Shown here: one piece after another, positions 26,298-34,826 of the stretch | How the letters are laid out: the number at the start of each line of letters is the position of its first letter | Numbering within the stretch: position 1 is the first letter of the stretch | From: Rhodanobacteraceae bacterium | GTDB lineage: Bacteria; Pseudomonadota; Gammaproteobacteria; Xanthomonadales; Rhodanobacteraceae | DNA: 64,000 bases | Reading direction: 5' to 3' | NCBI GenBank assembly: GCA_016790075.1 | Contig: JAEUPP010000039.1 | Location: forward strand, 434,001-498,000 | Made by a program: the position numbers and the translations under genes | Notes under the pieces: model-generated | Databases searched by the model: none | What the model was told of the DNA's origin: nothing | What the model saw: only the letters and a program-made list of their open reading frames with translations

Positions 26298-28982
26298 TCA
26301 GCGGATTTCGGCAAGTAGCTTGCGTGCCTCGCCTTTCTGCGGATCGGAACCTTCAATCAGCACTTCTTCCAGCATCGAGCGGGCGCCATCCGGATCACCC
26401 ATGTCGAGATAGGCCCGGGCCAGATCGAGTTTGGTCCCGATCGCATCGTCGGATGCCAGCAGGTCGTCGTCGATACGAGCCGCCGGTGGCGCGAGATCCG
26501 GGATCGGCGGTAGTGGCTGAACCTGAGTCTGGTAGTTATTCGGGGCGGGCGGCGGCGCCAGGTCGAATGAAAAATCATCACGAGCTGCAGGCGGCGGCGG
26601 TGCAGCGCTGCGGTCAGCAAGGTCGAAATCAAAAGCGTCATCGGCAGCTGGCGACTTTGCCGGAGCCGGCGGCGGCGCACCAAAGCCACCGTCGTCGAAG
26701 CCGTCGAACCGCATCGGCTCCGCTGATGTCTCCTGGTAGCTGCCAAACGCGGGCGCACTGGCCACCTGCTCGGCAAACAGCGGATTGGAAGGTACCAGCT
26801 CGCGCCCCATAGCCTGCACCTGCTGCCACTCGGGCATATTGGTGTCGTAAATGTGGGCGTACATGGCCTGGGCCGCCGCTTCAAACTTGTCGGCGTCGCC
26901 TTGGGAGTAATAGAGGCTGGTCAGTTCGAGGTGTGCCGAGGTGTCGTCAGGGTATTGCGCGAGACGATCGAGCAGCGCGTCCTCTTCATCCTGCAGCGGA
27001 GACGTCGTCTCCGCGTAGGCTGCACCGCCAGCGACCGCTGCCGGGGCCTTTTTCTTGCCGAGCATGCGCGAGGCCAGGAAACCCAGTGCACCCAGTACAG
27101 CCAATCCACCGAGACCGTACATCCACGTCATCGGCTCGGCATACCAGGGTTTTGCTGCGGGCAACGGCTGCACCTTTGCCGGCACGGACGGCTTGGCCGG
27201 CGTAGTCGTGCTGGTTGCAGGCTTGGCCGGCGTTGAAGCTGCCGGAGGAGTGGTCGGCGCCGTTGTCGTCGTCGACGTCGTATCCGTGGCCGTGCCTGGA
27301 CTCGTTGATGAGGTCGCGGCAGGCGTAGTGGTTGCCGGAGCAGACGTTGGTGCGGTGGATGTCGTAGTACCGGGCACGGTCGACACAGCCGTACTCGGAG
27401 CGGTCGACGTGGTCGCGCCAGGTGCCGTTGAAGTTGTTGTGCTCGGCGCTGTCGAGGGCGTTGTGCCGGGCGCTGTTGATGCGGTAGTCGCCGGTGCAGT
27501 TGGCGCCGTACCCGGTGTCGTCGACGAGGTCGTGCCGGGCGTAGCCGAGGTCGCCGACGGTGCTGTGCTGGTGCTAGCCGGTGCTGTGGCGTTCGACGCT
27601 GGTGCCGTCGTCGATGCCGTACTCGACGGCGGGGTAGCAGTACCCCAGATTTCTTCCTTCGTGATCGCCCCGCCCTTGTCGGCGGGTTTGGCCGTCGTGC
27701 TGCTCGTGGTCGTCGGCGCCGATACCGTCGTCGGTGCAGCCGTTGTTGCCACCGGCGTCGCCGTGCCTGTCGGTTTGGCCGCAGCCTTTTCCTGCAGCTC
27801 CTTGAGCTTCTGCTGCAGCGCCGCGAGTTCGGAATCCTTCAGCGTGAGCAGCTTGTCGTTCTTGGTCTTGAGCTCCTCAAGTTCGCGCACGCGCGACTTC
27901 AGTTCGCTCGCTTCCTGATTACTGCTGGCCAACGCCTCCTTGGTGCGTGCGAGTTCTGCACGCACGGTCGAGTCGCCAGTGCCGCCGGCACCGGGACGCT
28001 CAGCGCTGGCCGAGGAATCCTTGCTGGTCTTGGGCGGAACGAGTTCGAGGCGGTCGCCTGGCTTGGCCGCCGAAGCGCCAGACGGCGACGCCTTCGCGGG
28101 TGGCGAGCCACTATCGGCAACCAGGGTCGGTGCCGCCGCTCCACCGCGAGCAGCGTCGTTCTGGCTACGTACCTCTGCCGCCGCCGCAGCGGCCGATCCC
28201 GTGGCGCGGATCTCATCAGCACTGGGCACACGCAGGATGGCGCCGCGCTTGAGCGAATTGATGTTGTCGCGATAGAACGCGCTGGGATTCGACCGCAGCA
28301 GCGCAACCATGACCTGATTCAGCGAAACGCTGTCGTCAGGACGTGTGGCAGCCGCGACTTCCCATAATGTCTCACCCGAAGCGACCGGACCATATTCACC
28401 TGGCGCTGTATTGCGGGGCTCCGCAGACGCCGTTGTTGCTGCAGGTGCCGACGCCGTCTCGGTAGTAGTACGTGCCGGCTTGCCAGCGGGTTTGGCCGGC
28501 TTGGCCTCCGGCAACTGCGCCGACGCCGCCTGCGCTGTGCTATCGCGCACCGGCGTGGTGCTCGCCCGTGATCCCTTGATCGCGGGCACCATCGTCGGTG
28601 GATCGAGCAGGACGGTGTATTCGCGTAGCAGTTTGCCCTTGGACCAATTCACTTCGATAAGGAAATCGAGGAATGGGTCGCGCACCGGCTCCTGCGTCGT
28701 GACCTTGATGACTGCGTTGCCCTTGGCGCCCGTTGCCAAAGTGAATTCGAGCGGCACCAGGATGCGCGAGCGGGACAGGCCAACACGCTCGAAATCGGCT
28801 GCAGCAGCGAGCGCCACGCTGACGCTAGCCGTCTCGTCGGGGCCGCCGGTCACCGGGATCTCGGCAACCAGGGGCTCGTTCAAGCCCGACTTGACCTGGA
28901 TCATTCCCAGGCCCAGCGCCAGCGCGTTGGTACTGCCCAGCGCGAGCGCAACGGCCAACGTAAGTTTCAGCGATCCATTCAT
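26298..28982 (-). CDS. fimV: FimV family polar hub/peptidoglycan-binding protein
   Basis: An inner-membrane protein that in Pseudomonas organises the pole, type IV pilus/type II secretion assembly and cAMP signalling. The 894-aa product begins with a signal peptide (to about residue 22) and the FimV N-terminal domain (IQVKSGLNEPLVAEIPV). A LysM-like region is at about 195-255 (GETLWEVAA, NPSAFYRDNINSLKRG), a coiled coil at about 340-400 and a Thr/Ala/Pro-rich stretch at about 405-610. A membrane helix follows (MYGLGGLAVLGALGFLASRM), then a TPR-like cytoplasmic part. The end LDLARAYLDMGDPDGARSML is the FimV C-terminal signature. It lies between asd and truA, the usual neighbourhood apart from the CHAT insertion. 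Confidence 0.95.
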   Translation of the reverse strand: MNGSLKLTLAVALALGSTNALALGLGMIQVKSGLNEPLVAEIPVTGGPDETASVSVALAAAADFERVGLSRSRILVPLEFTLATGAKGNAVIKVTTQEPVRDPFLDFLIEVNWSKGKLLREYTVLLDPPTMVPAIKGSRASTTPVRDSTAQAASAQLPEAKPAKPAGKPARTTTETASAPAATTASAEPRNTAPGEYGPVASGETLWEVAAATRPDDSVSLNQVMVALLRSNPSAFYRDNINSLKRGAILRVPSADEIRATGSAAAAAAEVRSQNDAARGGAAAPTLVADSGSPPAKASPSGASAAKPGDRLELVPPKTSKDSSASAERPGAGGTGDSTVRAELARTKEALASSNQEASELKSRVRELEELKTKNDKLLTLKDSELAALQQKLKELQEKAAAKPTGTATPVATTAAPTTVSAPTTTSSTTAKPADKGGAITKEEIWGTATPPSSTASTTAPASNATAPASTSTAPSATSATPGTTSSTTPGTAPTAPATTASTAPGTTPSTAPSTTTSTAPGATTSTAPSTAVSTVPGTTTSTAPTSAPATTTPAATSSTSPGTATDTTSTTTTAPTTPPAASTPAKPATSTTTPAKPSVPAKVQPLPAAKPWYAEPMTWMYGLGGLAVLGALGFLASRMLGKKKAPAAVAGGAAYAETTSPLQDEEDALLDRLAQYPDDTSAHLELTSLYYSQGDADKFEAAAQAMYAHIYDTNMPEWQQVQAMGRELVPSNPLFAEQVASAPAFGSYQETSAEPMRFDGFDDGGFGAPPPAPAKSPAADDAFDFDLADRSAAPPPPAARDDFSFDLAPPPAPNNYQTQVQPLPPIPDLAPPAARIDDDLLASDDAIGTKLDLARAYLDMGDPDGARSMLEEVLIEGSDPQKGEARKLLAEIR
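27170..27780 (-). repeat. Low-complexity Thr/Ala/Pro repeat region inside fimV
   Basis: Imperfect tandem codons encode units such as S-T-A-P-G-T-T-T over about 200 residues. The DNA has many short GT/GC-rich repeats (for example around 27330-27560). The repeats stay in frame, consistent with a flexible periplasmic linker that can change length by slippage. Confidence 0.75.
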
Positions 28983-29227
28983 GAGGTCAGCCCCCTGGGT
29001 GGCAGTGGCCTACGGCCTAAGTCTTAGCTCTGTCTCGAAGCCCCGCGAACCACCGGCGGGTGCGCAAGCACCGACCGATCCCCTTCGCAGCCTAAGTCCT
29101 ACGTAATTACCACAACAAATCAAACAGTTACGGCTAGATTCATGGTGTTTCGCATCCCTGCACGACATAACCCGGCGACCTGAACGGCCGCCGGCCAATC
29201 TCGAAAATGCCTTATAACACAACCGTA

Positions 29228-29256
29228 ACTATAGATCACAGATACGATTTCACCAA
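29228..29256 (-). promoter_or_regulatory. Possible promoter for fimV
   Basis: On the minus strand, TTGGTG (29251-29256), a 17-bp spacer and TATAGT (29228-29233). The -10 matches at 5 of 6 and the -35 at 3 of 6. It overlaps the last codons of asd and would leave a leader of about 240 nt before fimV. Confidence 0.35.
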
Positions 29257-30273
29257 TAGCTCAGCAATCTGGACCGCGTTCAGTGCGGCACCTTTGCGAA
29301 TGTTGTCGGAAACAATCCAGAGGTTGAGCCCGCGCGGATGCGAGATATCCTCGCGAATACGCCCCACGAACACCGCATCTTGGCCCGCCGCATGCGAAAC
29401 CGGTGTCGGATAGCCGCCAGGCGCACGCTCGTCGACCACGACTATGCCGGGCGCGCTTTCTAGCAGTTCGCGGGCACGCTCGGCTGTGACCTTGTCGCGA
29501 GTTTCGATATGCACCGCCTCGGAATGGCCGTAGAAGACCGGCACACGCACGGCCGTCGGGTTCACTTCGATGCTCGCATCACCGAGGATCTTGCGCGTCT
29601 CCCAGACCATTTTCATTTCTTCCCTGGTGTATCCATTCGGCTGGAAGTCGTCGATCTGCGGAATCAGATTGAAGGCAATCTGCGCCTGGAACTTCTGCGG
29701 TTTGGCCTCCTGGAAATTCAGGACCGCAGCGGTCTGACGCCCCAGTTCCTCCAGACCGGACCGCCCCGCCCCCGACACTGACTGGTAGGTCGCCACGTTG
29801 ATGCGCGTGATGCCTGCCGCGCGGTGGATAGGCGCGAGTGCGACCAGCATCTGCATCGTCGAACAGTTCGGATTCGCAATGATGCCGCGCGCCGTGTAGT
29901 CCGCGATCGCTTCCGGATTCACTTCGGACACGACCAGCGGGATGTCATCCTGGTAACGAAACTCCGAGGTGTTGTCGATGACGGCGGCGCCAGCCGCAGC
30001 GGCGCGCGGTGCGTGCACACGGCTCACGCTGCCGCCGGCCGAGAAGAACGCAATGTCGACCCCGGCAAAGTCGTACTTGGCGAGATCCTGCACGGTCACT
30101 TTCTGGTTGCCGAAATCAACCTGGCCGCCGGCAGAGCGCTCGCTAGCCAGTGCGACAAACTCGCTGACCGGAAATTTGCGCTCTTTCAGAATGCTGATCA
30201 GGGTTTCGCCGACCGCACCGGTCGCGCCGACCATGGCCACCTTGAACTTGCGTTCCGCAGAGCTTGCAGACAT
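29236..30273 (-). CDS. asd: Aspartate-semialdehyde dehydrogenase
   Basis: Reduces aspartyl phosphate to aspartate semialdehyde for lysine/DAP, threonine and methionine synthesis. The ATG at 30273 has CTGGAG 8 nt upstream and is preferred to the TTG at 30279; 345 aa. The NADP loop VAMVGATGAVGETL, the catalytic cysteine in NPNCST, and the HSEAVHIET region with the His base are visible. It is placed after aroC and before fimV, an order found in related genomes. Confidence 0.97.
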   Translation of the reverse strand: MSASSAERKFKVAMVGATGAVGETLISILKERKFPVSEFVALASERSAGGQVDFGNQKVTVQDLAKYDFAGVDIAFFSAGGSVSRVHAPRAAAAGAAVIDNTSEFRYQDDIPLVVSEVNPEAIADYTARGIIANPNCSTMQMLVALAPIHRAAGITRINVATYQSVSGAGRSGLEELGRQTAAVLNFQEAKPQKFQAQIAFNLIPQIDDFQPNGYTREEMKMVWETRKILGDASIEVNPTAVRVPVFYGHSEAVHIETRDKVTAERARELLESAPGIVVVDERAPGGYPTPVSHAAGQDAVFVGRIREDISHPRGLNLWIVSDNIRKGAALNAVQIAELLVKSYL

Positions 30274-30335
30274 TTCCAATTCTCCAGTTTAATACAATGG
30301 GAATACGGGTGCCCGGCCGCGCACCCGCAAGGGGT

Positions 30336-31433
30336 TCAGGGTTTGGCCGGAATTCGCGGCTGGACCGGCGTGACATCGCCGCACTGGGCGCGATGGCGCA
30401 GCGCCTGATCCATCAGAACGAGGGCCACCATGGCCTCGGCAATAGGTGTCGCGCGGATGCCTACGCAAGGGTCGTGGCGTCCCTTGGTCACGACCTCAAC
30501 CGGTTCGCCGCGGACGTTCACGCTGCGCCCCGGAATGAGGATGCTTGAAGTGGGCTTGAGCACTATCGACGCGACAACGTCCTGACCGGTCGAAATGCCG
30601 CCAAGGATGCCGCCTGCATGGTTGGACAGAAAACCTGCGGCGCTGATCTCGTCACGATGCGCGCTGCCATGCTGCGCGACTGCGGCAAATCCGTCGCCGA
30701 TCTCGACGCCCTTTACCGCGTTGATGCTCATGAGGGCAGCAGCAAGTTCTCCGTCGAGTTTGCCATAGACGGGTTCACCCCAGCCTGGCGGTACGTTCGA
30801 CGCCACGACATTCACCCGCGCGCCGATCGAATCGCCCGACTTGCGCAGGCGATCCATGAACTGCTCCAGCTCCGGCACCATAGCCGCATCCGGCCAGAAG
30901 AACGGGTTGCTATCGACCGCATCCCAGTCGAACCGCGTGGGGGTCAGCGGCCCCAGCGCCGCCAGCCAGCCGCGCACCTGCACGCCATGGCGCTGGGCGA
31001 GCCAGCGCTTGGCGATGACGCCTGCGGCGACACGCATCGTGGTTTCGCGAGCGGACGAGCGGCCCCCACCACGCGGATCGCGCCGGCCGTATTTCTGCCA
31101 ATAGGTATAGTCCGCATGCCCTGGACGGAAACGCTCGGCAATCTCCGCGTAATCCTTGGAGCGTTGATCGGTGTTGCGGATCAGGAGCGCAATCGGCGTA
31201 CCGGTTGTAAGCCCTTCGTAGACGCCGGACAGGATTTCCACTTCATCGGCTTCGCGCCGCTGTGAAGTATGGCGACTGCGCCCCGTGGCACGCCGCTCAA
31301 GATCCGCGCGGAAATCCTCGCCAGCAATCGCCAATCCAGGCGGACAGCCGTCGATGACACAACCGATTGCCGGGCCGTGACTTTCGCCGAAGGTTGTTAC
31401 GGTCAGCAGTTTTCCGAACGCATTGCTCGACAC
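30336..31433 (-). CDS. aroC: Chorismate synthase
   Basis: Converts EPSP to chorismate with reduced FMN, the last step of the shikimate pathway and the source of tryptophan precursors used by the trp genes nearby. 365 aa, starting [20 protein letters not shown], the family signature with the FMN-contacting His. Further family motifs are [15 protein letters not shown] and [14 protein letters not shown]. It lies between prmB (54 bp) and asd (62 bp) on the minus strand. Confidence 0.98.
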   Translation of the reverse strand: MSSNAFGKLLTVTTFGESHGPAIGCVIDGCPPGLAIAGEDFRADLERRATGRSRHTSQRREADEVEILSGVYEGLTTGTPIALLIRNTDQRSKDYAEIAERFRPGHADYTYWQKYGRRDPRGGGRSSARETTMRVAAGVIAKRWLAQRHGVQVRGWLAALGPLTPTRFDWDAVDSNPFFWPDAAMVPELEQFMDRLRKSGDSIGARVNVVASNVPPGWGEPVYGKLDGELAAALMSINAVKGVEIGDGFAAVAQHGSAHRDEISAAGFLSNHAGGILGGISTGQDVVASIVLKPTSSILIPGRSVNVRGEPVEVVTKGRHDPCVGIRATPIAEAMVALVLMDQALRHRAQCGDVTPVQPRIPAKP

Positions 31434-31487
31434 AGTTTCTCGCCTACGAAGTAAAGTCGCGACCGGCCAGACTGCAACCGGCTCGCC

Positions 31488-32408
31488 TCATGTACGCGCG
31501 GCCAACGCCGCTCGGATATCAGCCGCATGGGCGAGAAGATCTCGCCGTTCGAGTACGAACACACCCATCTGACCGACATTGAACTCAACCCAGGTAAACG
31601 GCACGCGCGGCAGCAGCGCAACAAGCGCGTGCTCGCTTTCACCGACCTCGACGACAAGCAGACCGTCTTCAGACAAATGCGCCGGCGCCTGGACAAGAAT
31701 GCGCAGCGCGAAATCAAGACCATCGTGACCGGCCTTCAAGCCTAGCGCCGGTTCATGGCTATATTCGGGCGGAAGTTCGGCAAATTCCTGCTCGGTGACA
31801 TAGGGCGGGTTGGATACGATAAGGTCGTAGACCTCGCCGCCGAGCGCGGCGAACAGGTCCGACTCGATGACGCGCACACGGTCCTGTACGTCCTGGAACT
31901 GCACGTTTGCCCGGGCGAGTTTGAGCGCCTGTGGACTGATGTCAGCTATATCGACCTGCCAGCTGGCATTGTGCGAAGCCATCGCAATGCCGATACAACC
32001 CGATCCCGTGCAGAGGTCGAGCGCCCGCTCGACACTGACCTCATCGAGCCAGGGCGAAAAACCATTCTGAATGAGCTCGGCGACCGGTGAACGCGGCACA
32101 AGCACGTTCTCGTCGACTTTGAACAACAGGCCGGCGAACCAGGCCTCGCCCGTGAGATAGGCTACCGGCTTGCGCTCGCTGATACGGCGTTCAATCAGCG
32201 AAAGGATCTTTTGCTTTTCATCGGCTACGAGCTTGGCCTGAGCGTAGTTCGGTGACAGATCGTGCGGCAGATGCAATGCCCAGAGCACCAGATGCGTCGC
32301 TTCGTCAAGCGCGTTGTCGTAGCTATGGCCGAAGGTCAGTCCGGCGCCGGCGAAGCGGCTCGCGCCATAGCGGATGAAGTCGACGATAGTGGAAAGTTCG
32401 GAAGTCAT
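31488..32408 (-). CDS. prmB: Ribosomal protein L3 glutamine N5-methyltransferase
   Basis: Methylates a glutamine of ribosomal protein L3. The ATG at 32408 gives MTSELSTIVDFIRYGASRF and 306 aa; an in-frame start at 32633 would overlap the divergent sco1-like gene and is rejected. The SAM site is LDLCTGSGCIGIA and the catalytic SNPPYV tetrapeptide of glutamine methyltransferases is present. The N-terminal helical domain (LWALHLPHDLSP, VAYLTGEAWF) fits PrmB better than PrmC. It sits upstream of aroC, as in E. coli. Confidence 0.95.
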   Translation of the reverse strand: MTSELSTIVDFIRYGASRFAGAGLTFGHSYDNALDEATHLVLWALHLPHDLSPNYAQAKLVADEKQKILSLIERRISERKPVAYLTGEAWFAGLLFKVDENVLVPRSPVAELIQNGFSPWLDEVSVERALDLCTGSGCIGIAMASHNASWQVDIADISPQALKLARANVQFQDVQDRVRVIESDLFAALGGEVYDLIVSNPPYVTEQEFAELPPEYSHEPALGLKAGHDGLDFALRILVQAPAHLSEDGLLVVEVGESEHALVALLPRVPFTWVEFNVGQMGVFVLERRDLLAHAADIRAALAART

Positions 32409-32623
32409 GATATGGGCAGCGACGAAGGGCCGCAGAGTATAGGGCGCCGGAAACACGGCGTCCGCGTCTATACTTCGGCGGAGCACCCCGGACGAACCAC
32501 AACCCGCTTTGAATCCCCGCCGCAACATCACGCGGCTTGGTCGCCGATGCCGCAAGCGCTGGTCGAACGCGAAATTCTTCCGGGTGTGAGGCCACACGAT
32601 AGAGACTTGCCCAGACCTTCCCA

Positions 32624-33265
32624 ATGAATACACGTCATAACTCGGGCCGGACCTTGCCGACGGCCTTGATTCTCATCGCCGCATTTGCGGCCGGGCTCGG
32701 CCTGTGGTTGCTGAGCCAGCAGTTCACGAATCGCGAACCGGCGACCACCGCACTCACGCGTTACCCCACGCCACGCGCGATCGCGACGTTTCAGCTAGCA
32801 CGCAGCGATACCAAGCCATTCACCCAGGCCGATCTGCAGGGCCAGTGGAGTCTCGTGTTTTTCGGCTTCACGAATTGCCCGGACATCTGCCCGAACACGC
32901 TGGGCGTACTCAAACAGGTGCGCGCGCAGCTAGTGCAGTCCGGCGCCGGCGACCGGATCCGCGTGTATTTCATTTCTGTTGATCCGCAGCGCGATCAGCC
33001 CGATACGCTGGGTCGCTATGCCGCGTACTACGACCCGGCTTTCATCGCCGCCACCGGTAGCGACGAAGAACTCACCCGCCTGACACGCTCGCTGGGCGTG
33101 ATGTATACACGCGGCCCCGCCAGCGGGGACCAATACACCGTCGATCACAGCGCCTCGATCGCACTTGTCGACCCGCAAGCGCGCCTGGTCGGCCTGTTCC
33201 GCCCCCCGCTGGAGGCAGCCACGATCGGTACCGACCTATTGACCCTCATAAACAGTCGCCAATGA
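32624..33265 (+). CDS. Sco1/SenC-like copper metallochaperone
   Basis: A thioredoxin-fold periplasmic protein that delivers copper to cytochrome c oxidase CuA sites. The 213-aa product has an N-terminal membrane anchor (about residues 13-31) and the Cu ligands C85 and C89 (NCPDICP) and H175 (TVDHSAS). It is divergent from prmB with 215 bp between the start codons. It overlaps psd by 4 bp (ATGA), so the two are coupled. No cytochrome oxidase genes are in the window. Confidence 0.93.
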   Translation: MNTRHNSGRTLPTALILIAAFAAGLGLWLLSQQFTNREPATTALTRYPTPRAIATFQLARSDTKPFTQADLQGQWSLVFFGFTNCPDICPNTLGVLKQVRAQLVQSGAGDRIRVYFISVDPQRDQPDTLGRYAAYYDPAFIAATGSDEELTRLTRSLGVMYTRGPASGDQYTVDHSASIALVDPQARLVGLFRPPLEAATIGTDLLTLINSRQ

Positions 33266-34101
33266 AACCCGCCATCCTGCTCCAATACGCGCTGCCCCAC
33301 CGCCTGCTGTCGCGGCTCGTCTACTGGGCTACGCGCCGGACCTGGCGGCCGTGGAAAAATTTTCTGATTGGCCAGATCGTGCGTCGTTATCAGGTCGACC
33401 TCAGCGAAGCACAGGTGACCGAACCGTCCGGATTCGAGCATTTCAACGCTTTCTTTACCCGCGCCCTGAAGCCTGCCGCGCGCAGCGCCGATCCAGCTGC
33501 CGATGCAGTGCTCTGCCCCGCAGACGGCAAGATCAGCCAGGCTGGCGCCATACGCGCCGGCCGCATCATTCAGGCCAAGGGCCAGGACTACACTGTCGCG
33601 GAACTGCTCGCATCCGACGAGGACGCGACCGCTTACACCGACGGCAGCTTCGTTACCGTCTATCTGTCACCGCGCGACTACCACCGCGCGCATATGCCGC
33701 TGGATGGCGTGCTGCAGAGCACCGTGCACGTGCCCGGCCGCCTGTTCAGCGTGGCTCCGGCACCGGTCGCCGCAATCCCGCGCCTGTTCGCACGTAACGA
33801 ACGCCTGATCTGCCATTTCCAGGGCGAGCATGGCCCCTTTGTTGTGGTAATGGTCGGCGCCATGCTGGTATCCAGCGTGTCGACGGTCTGGTCCGGACTC
33901 GAAATTCCACCGTACGCCCGTCGAGTCACGCGGCGTGACTGGCGCGATCGTGCGATCCGGCTTGAACGTTTTGCCGAGATGGCGCGATTCAACATGGGAT
34001 CGACCGTGATCGTGCTGTTACCGCCGGCGGCCGGTGAAATGGACGCGCTCGCCCCCGAGCAGCCGGTCAAGGTTGGGCAGCGCATAGGCCGCCAGCGCTG
34101 A
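33262..34101 (+). CDS. psd: Phosphatidylserine decarboxylase proenzyme
   Basis: Makes phosphatidylethanolamine at the inner membrane. The 279-aa proenzyme has the catalytic Asp in CPADGK (D88), His residues in [10 protein letters not shown] (H141, H144), and the self-cleavage site at residues 245-248, M-G-S-T. Most bacterial enzymes have L-G-S-T; Met for Leu is a mild change, and Ser247 becomes the pyruvoyl group. Coupled to the upstream Sco1-like gene by a 4-bp overlap. Confidence 0.96.
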   Translation: MKPAILLQYALPHRLLSRLVYWATRRTWRPWKNFLIGQIVRRYQVDLSEAQVTEPSGFEHFNAFFTRALKPAARSADPAADAVLCPADGKISQAGAIRAGRIIQAKGQDYTVAELLASDEDATAYTDGSFVTVYLSPRDYHRAHMPLDGVLQSTVHVPGRLFSVAPAPVAAIPRLFARNERLICHFQGEHGPFVVVMVGAMLVSSVSTVWSGLEIPPYARRVTRRDWRDRAIRLERFAEMARFNMGSTVIVLLPPAAGEMDALAPEQPVKVGQRIGRQR

Positions 34102-34289
34102 CAGCGCTGACAGCGGGTTTGGAGCAAAAGCCGGGGAAACGGCGCAACAACGGCTGGCAACTCGCCATACCAAACCATTCGGGTGACAAGGATTGTCAGT
34201 TTGTGACCGATTCGGCTAATCTGCACCGCTCATCGGTTTAGTATCGCCGGCGATCGTCATACCAGCAGACCAAATTCAGGGGGAGTCTC

Positions 34290-34727
34290 ATGCAGCAGTT
34301 GATCTGGCGGCTTGTCGCAACGAAACGCGCCTATCAGTTGCAGCGCGAGTTCAAGGAAATCGACAAGCTCATGAGCGTGCTGAACAATGCTTCACGCCTG
34401 CAGCTTGCGACCCTGACCCAGAAAGAGTTCTCCGCCGCAGCCAAGAGCGAGTTCCCGCATCTTTACGGTACGCCACCCGAACAACGCTATAGCGCCTGGG
34501 GCAGCGGTACGACTATCGGCCTCTCGCGCGCCCGTTCCGATAACCTTCCGGTACGCCTGCGCGGCATCGCCCTTTGGCTGACCGTCGCCTATCACGAAAC
34601 CCGTGGCACGACCCTGCCGGCGCTCGACAGCGTGCACCGTTCCCTGCTGCGTGCGCTGCGTGTGCTGCGCGAATCCGCTCCAGCGGCAACTGCTGATAGC
34701 TGGTTTTCCAGCGAACAGGCAGCTTGA
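34290..34727 (+). CDS. Small protein of unknown function (145 aa)
   Basis: I do not recognise the family. Start ATG with GGGGGAG 5-6 nt upstream. The protein is basic and largely helical: AYQLQREFKEIDKLMSVLNN at the N-terminus, a central segment LYGTPPEQRYSAWGSGTT, and a hydrophobic helix RGIALWLTVAYHETRG. No signal peptide. It is a single-gene unit, with about 190 bp of upstream region and a strong terminator 36 bp after the stop. TTGTCA (34193-34198), 18 bp, TAATCT is a weak promoter candidate. A real gene is supported by the ribosome-binding site and terminator. Confidence 0.65.
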   Translation: MQQLIWRLVATKRAYQLQREFKEIDKLMSVLNNASRLQLATLTQKEFSAAAKSEFPHLYGTPPEQRYSAWGSGTTIGLSRARSDNLPVRLRGIALWLTVAYHETRGTTLPALDSVHRSLLRALRVLRESAPAATADSWFSSEQAA

Positions 34728-34760
34728 TTCCTGACCCTACTTCGAGTTCGGGCTAGAAGA

Positions 34761-34792
34761 AAACCGCGCGCCAGGGACGGCGCGCTTTTTTT
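34761..34792 (+). terminator. Rho-independent terminator
   Basis: Stem GCGCGCC/GGCGCGC (34766-34772, 34779-34785), loop AGGGAC, then seven T. It also has upstream A residues and could serve the convergent transglycosylase gene. Confidence 0.82.
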
Positions 34793-34826
34793 CGCGTGTG
34801 TTTGGGCTGCCGCGCTTTCCTGCCCG

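Noticed and set aside
27170-27780. CRISPR-like array
   Set aside because: Short in-frame repeats of variable spacing within fimV; no constant repeat/spacer structure and no cas genes.
27055-27918. 287-aa Val/Ala-rich plus-strand frame
   Set aside because: Reverse complement of the Thr/Ala repeat codons of fimV; composition explained entirely by the repeat.
31488-32633. Longer prmB reading with start at 32633
   Set aside because: Would overlap the divergent Sco1-like gene and its promoter; the added residues are atypical for PrmB.
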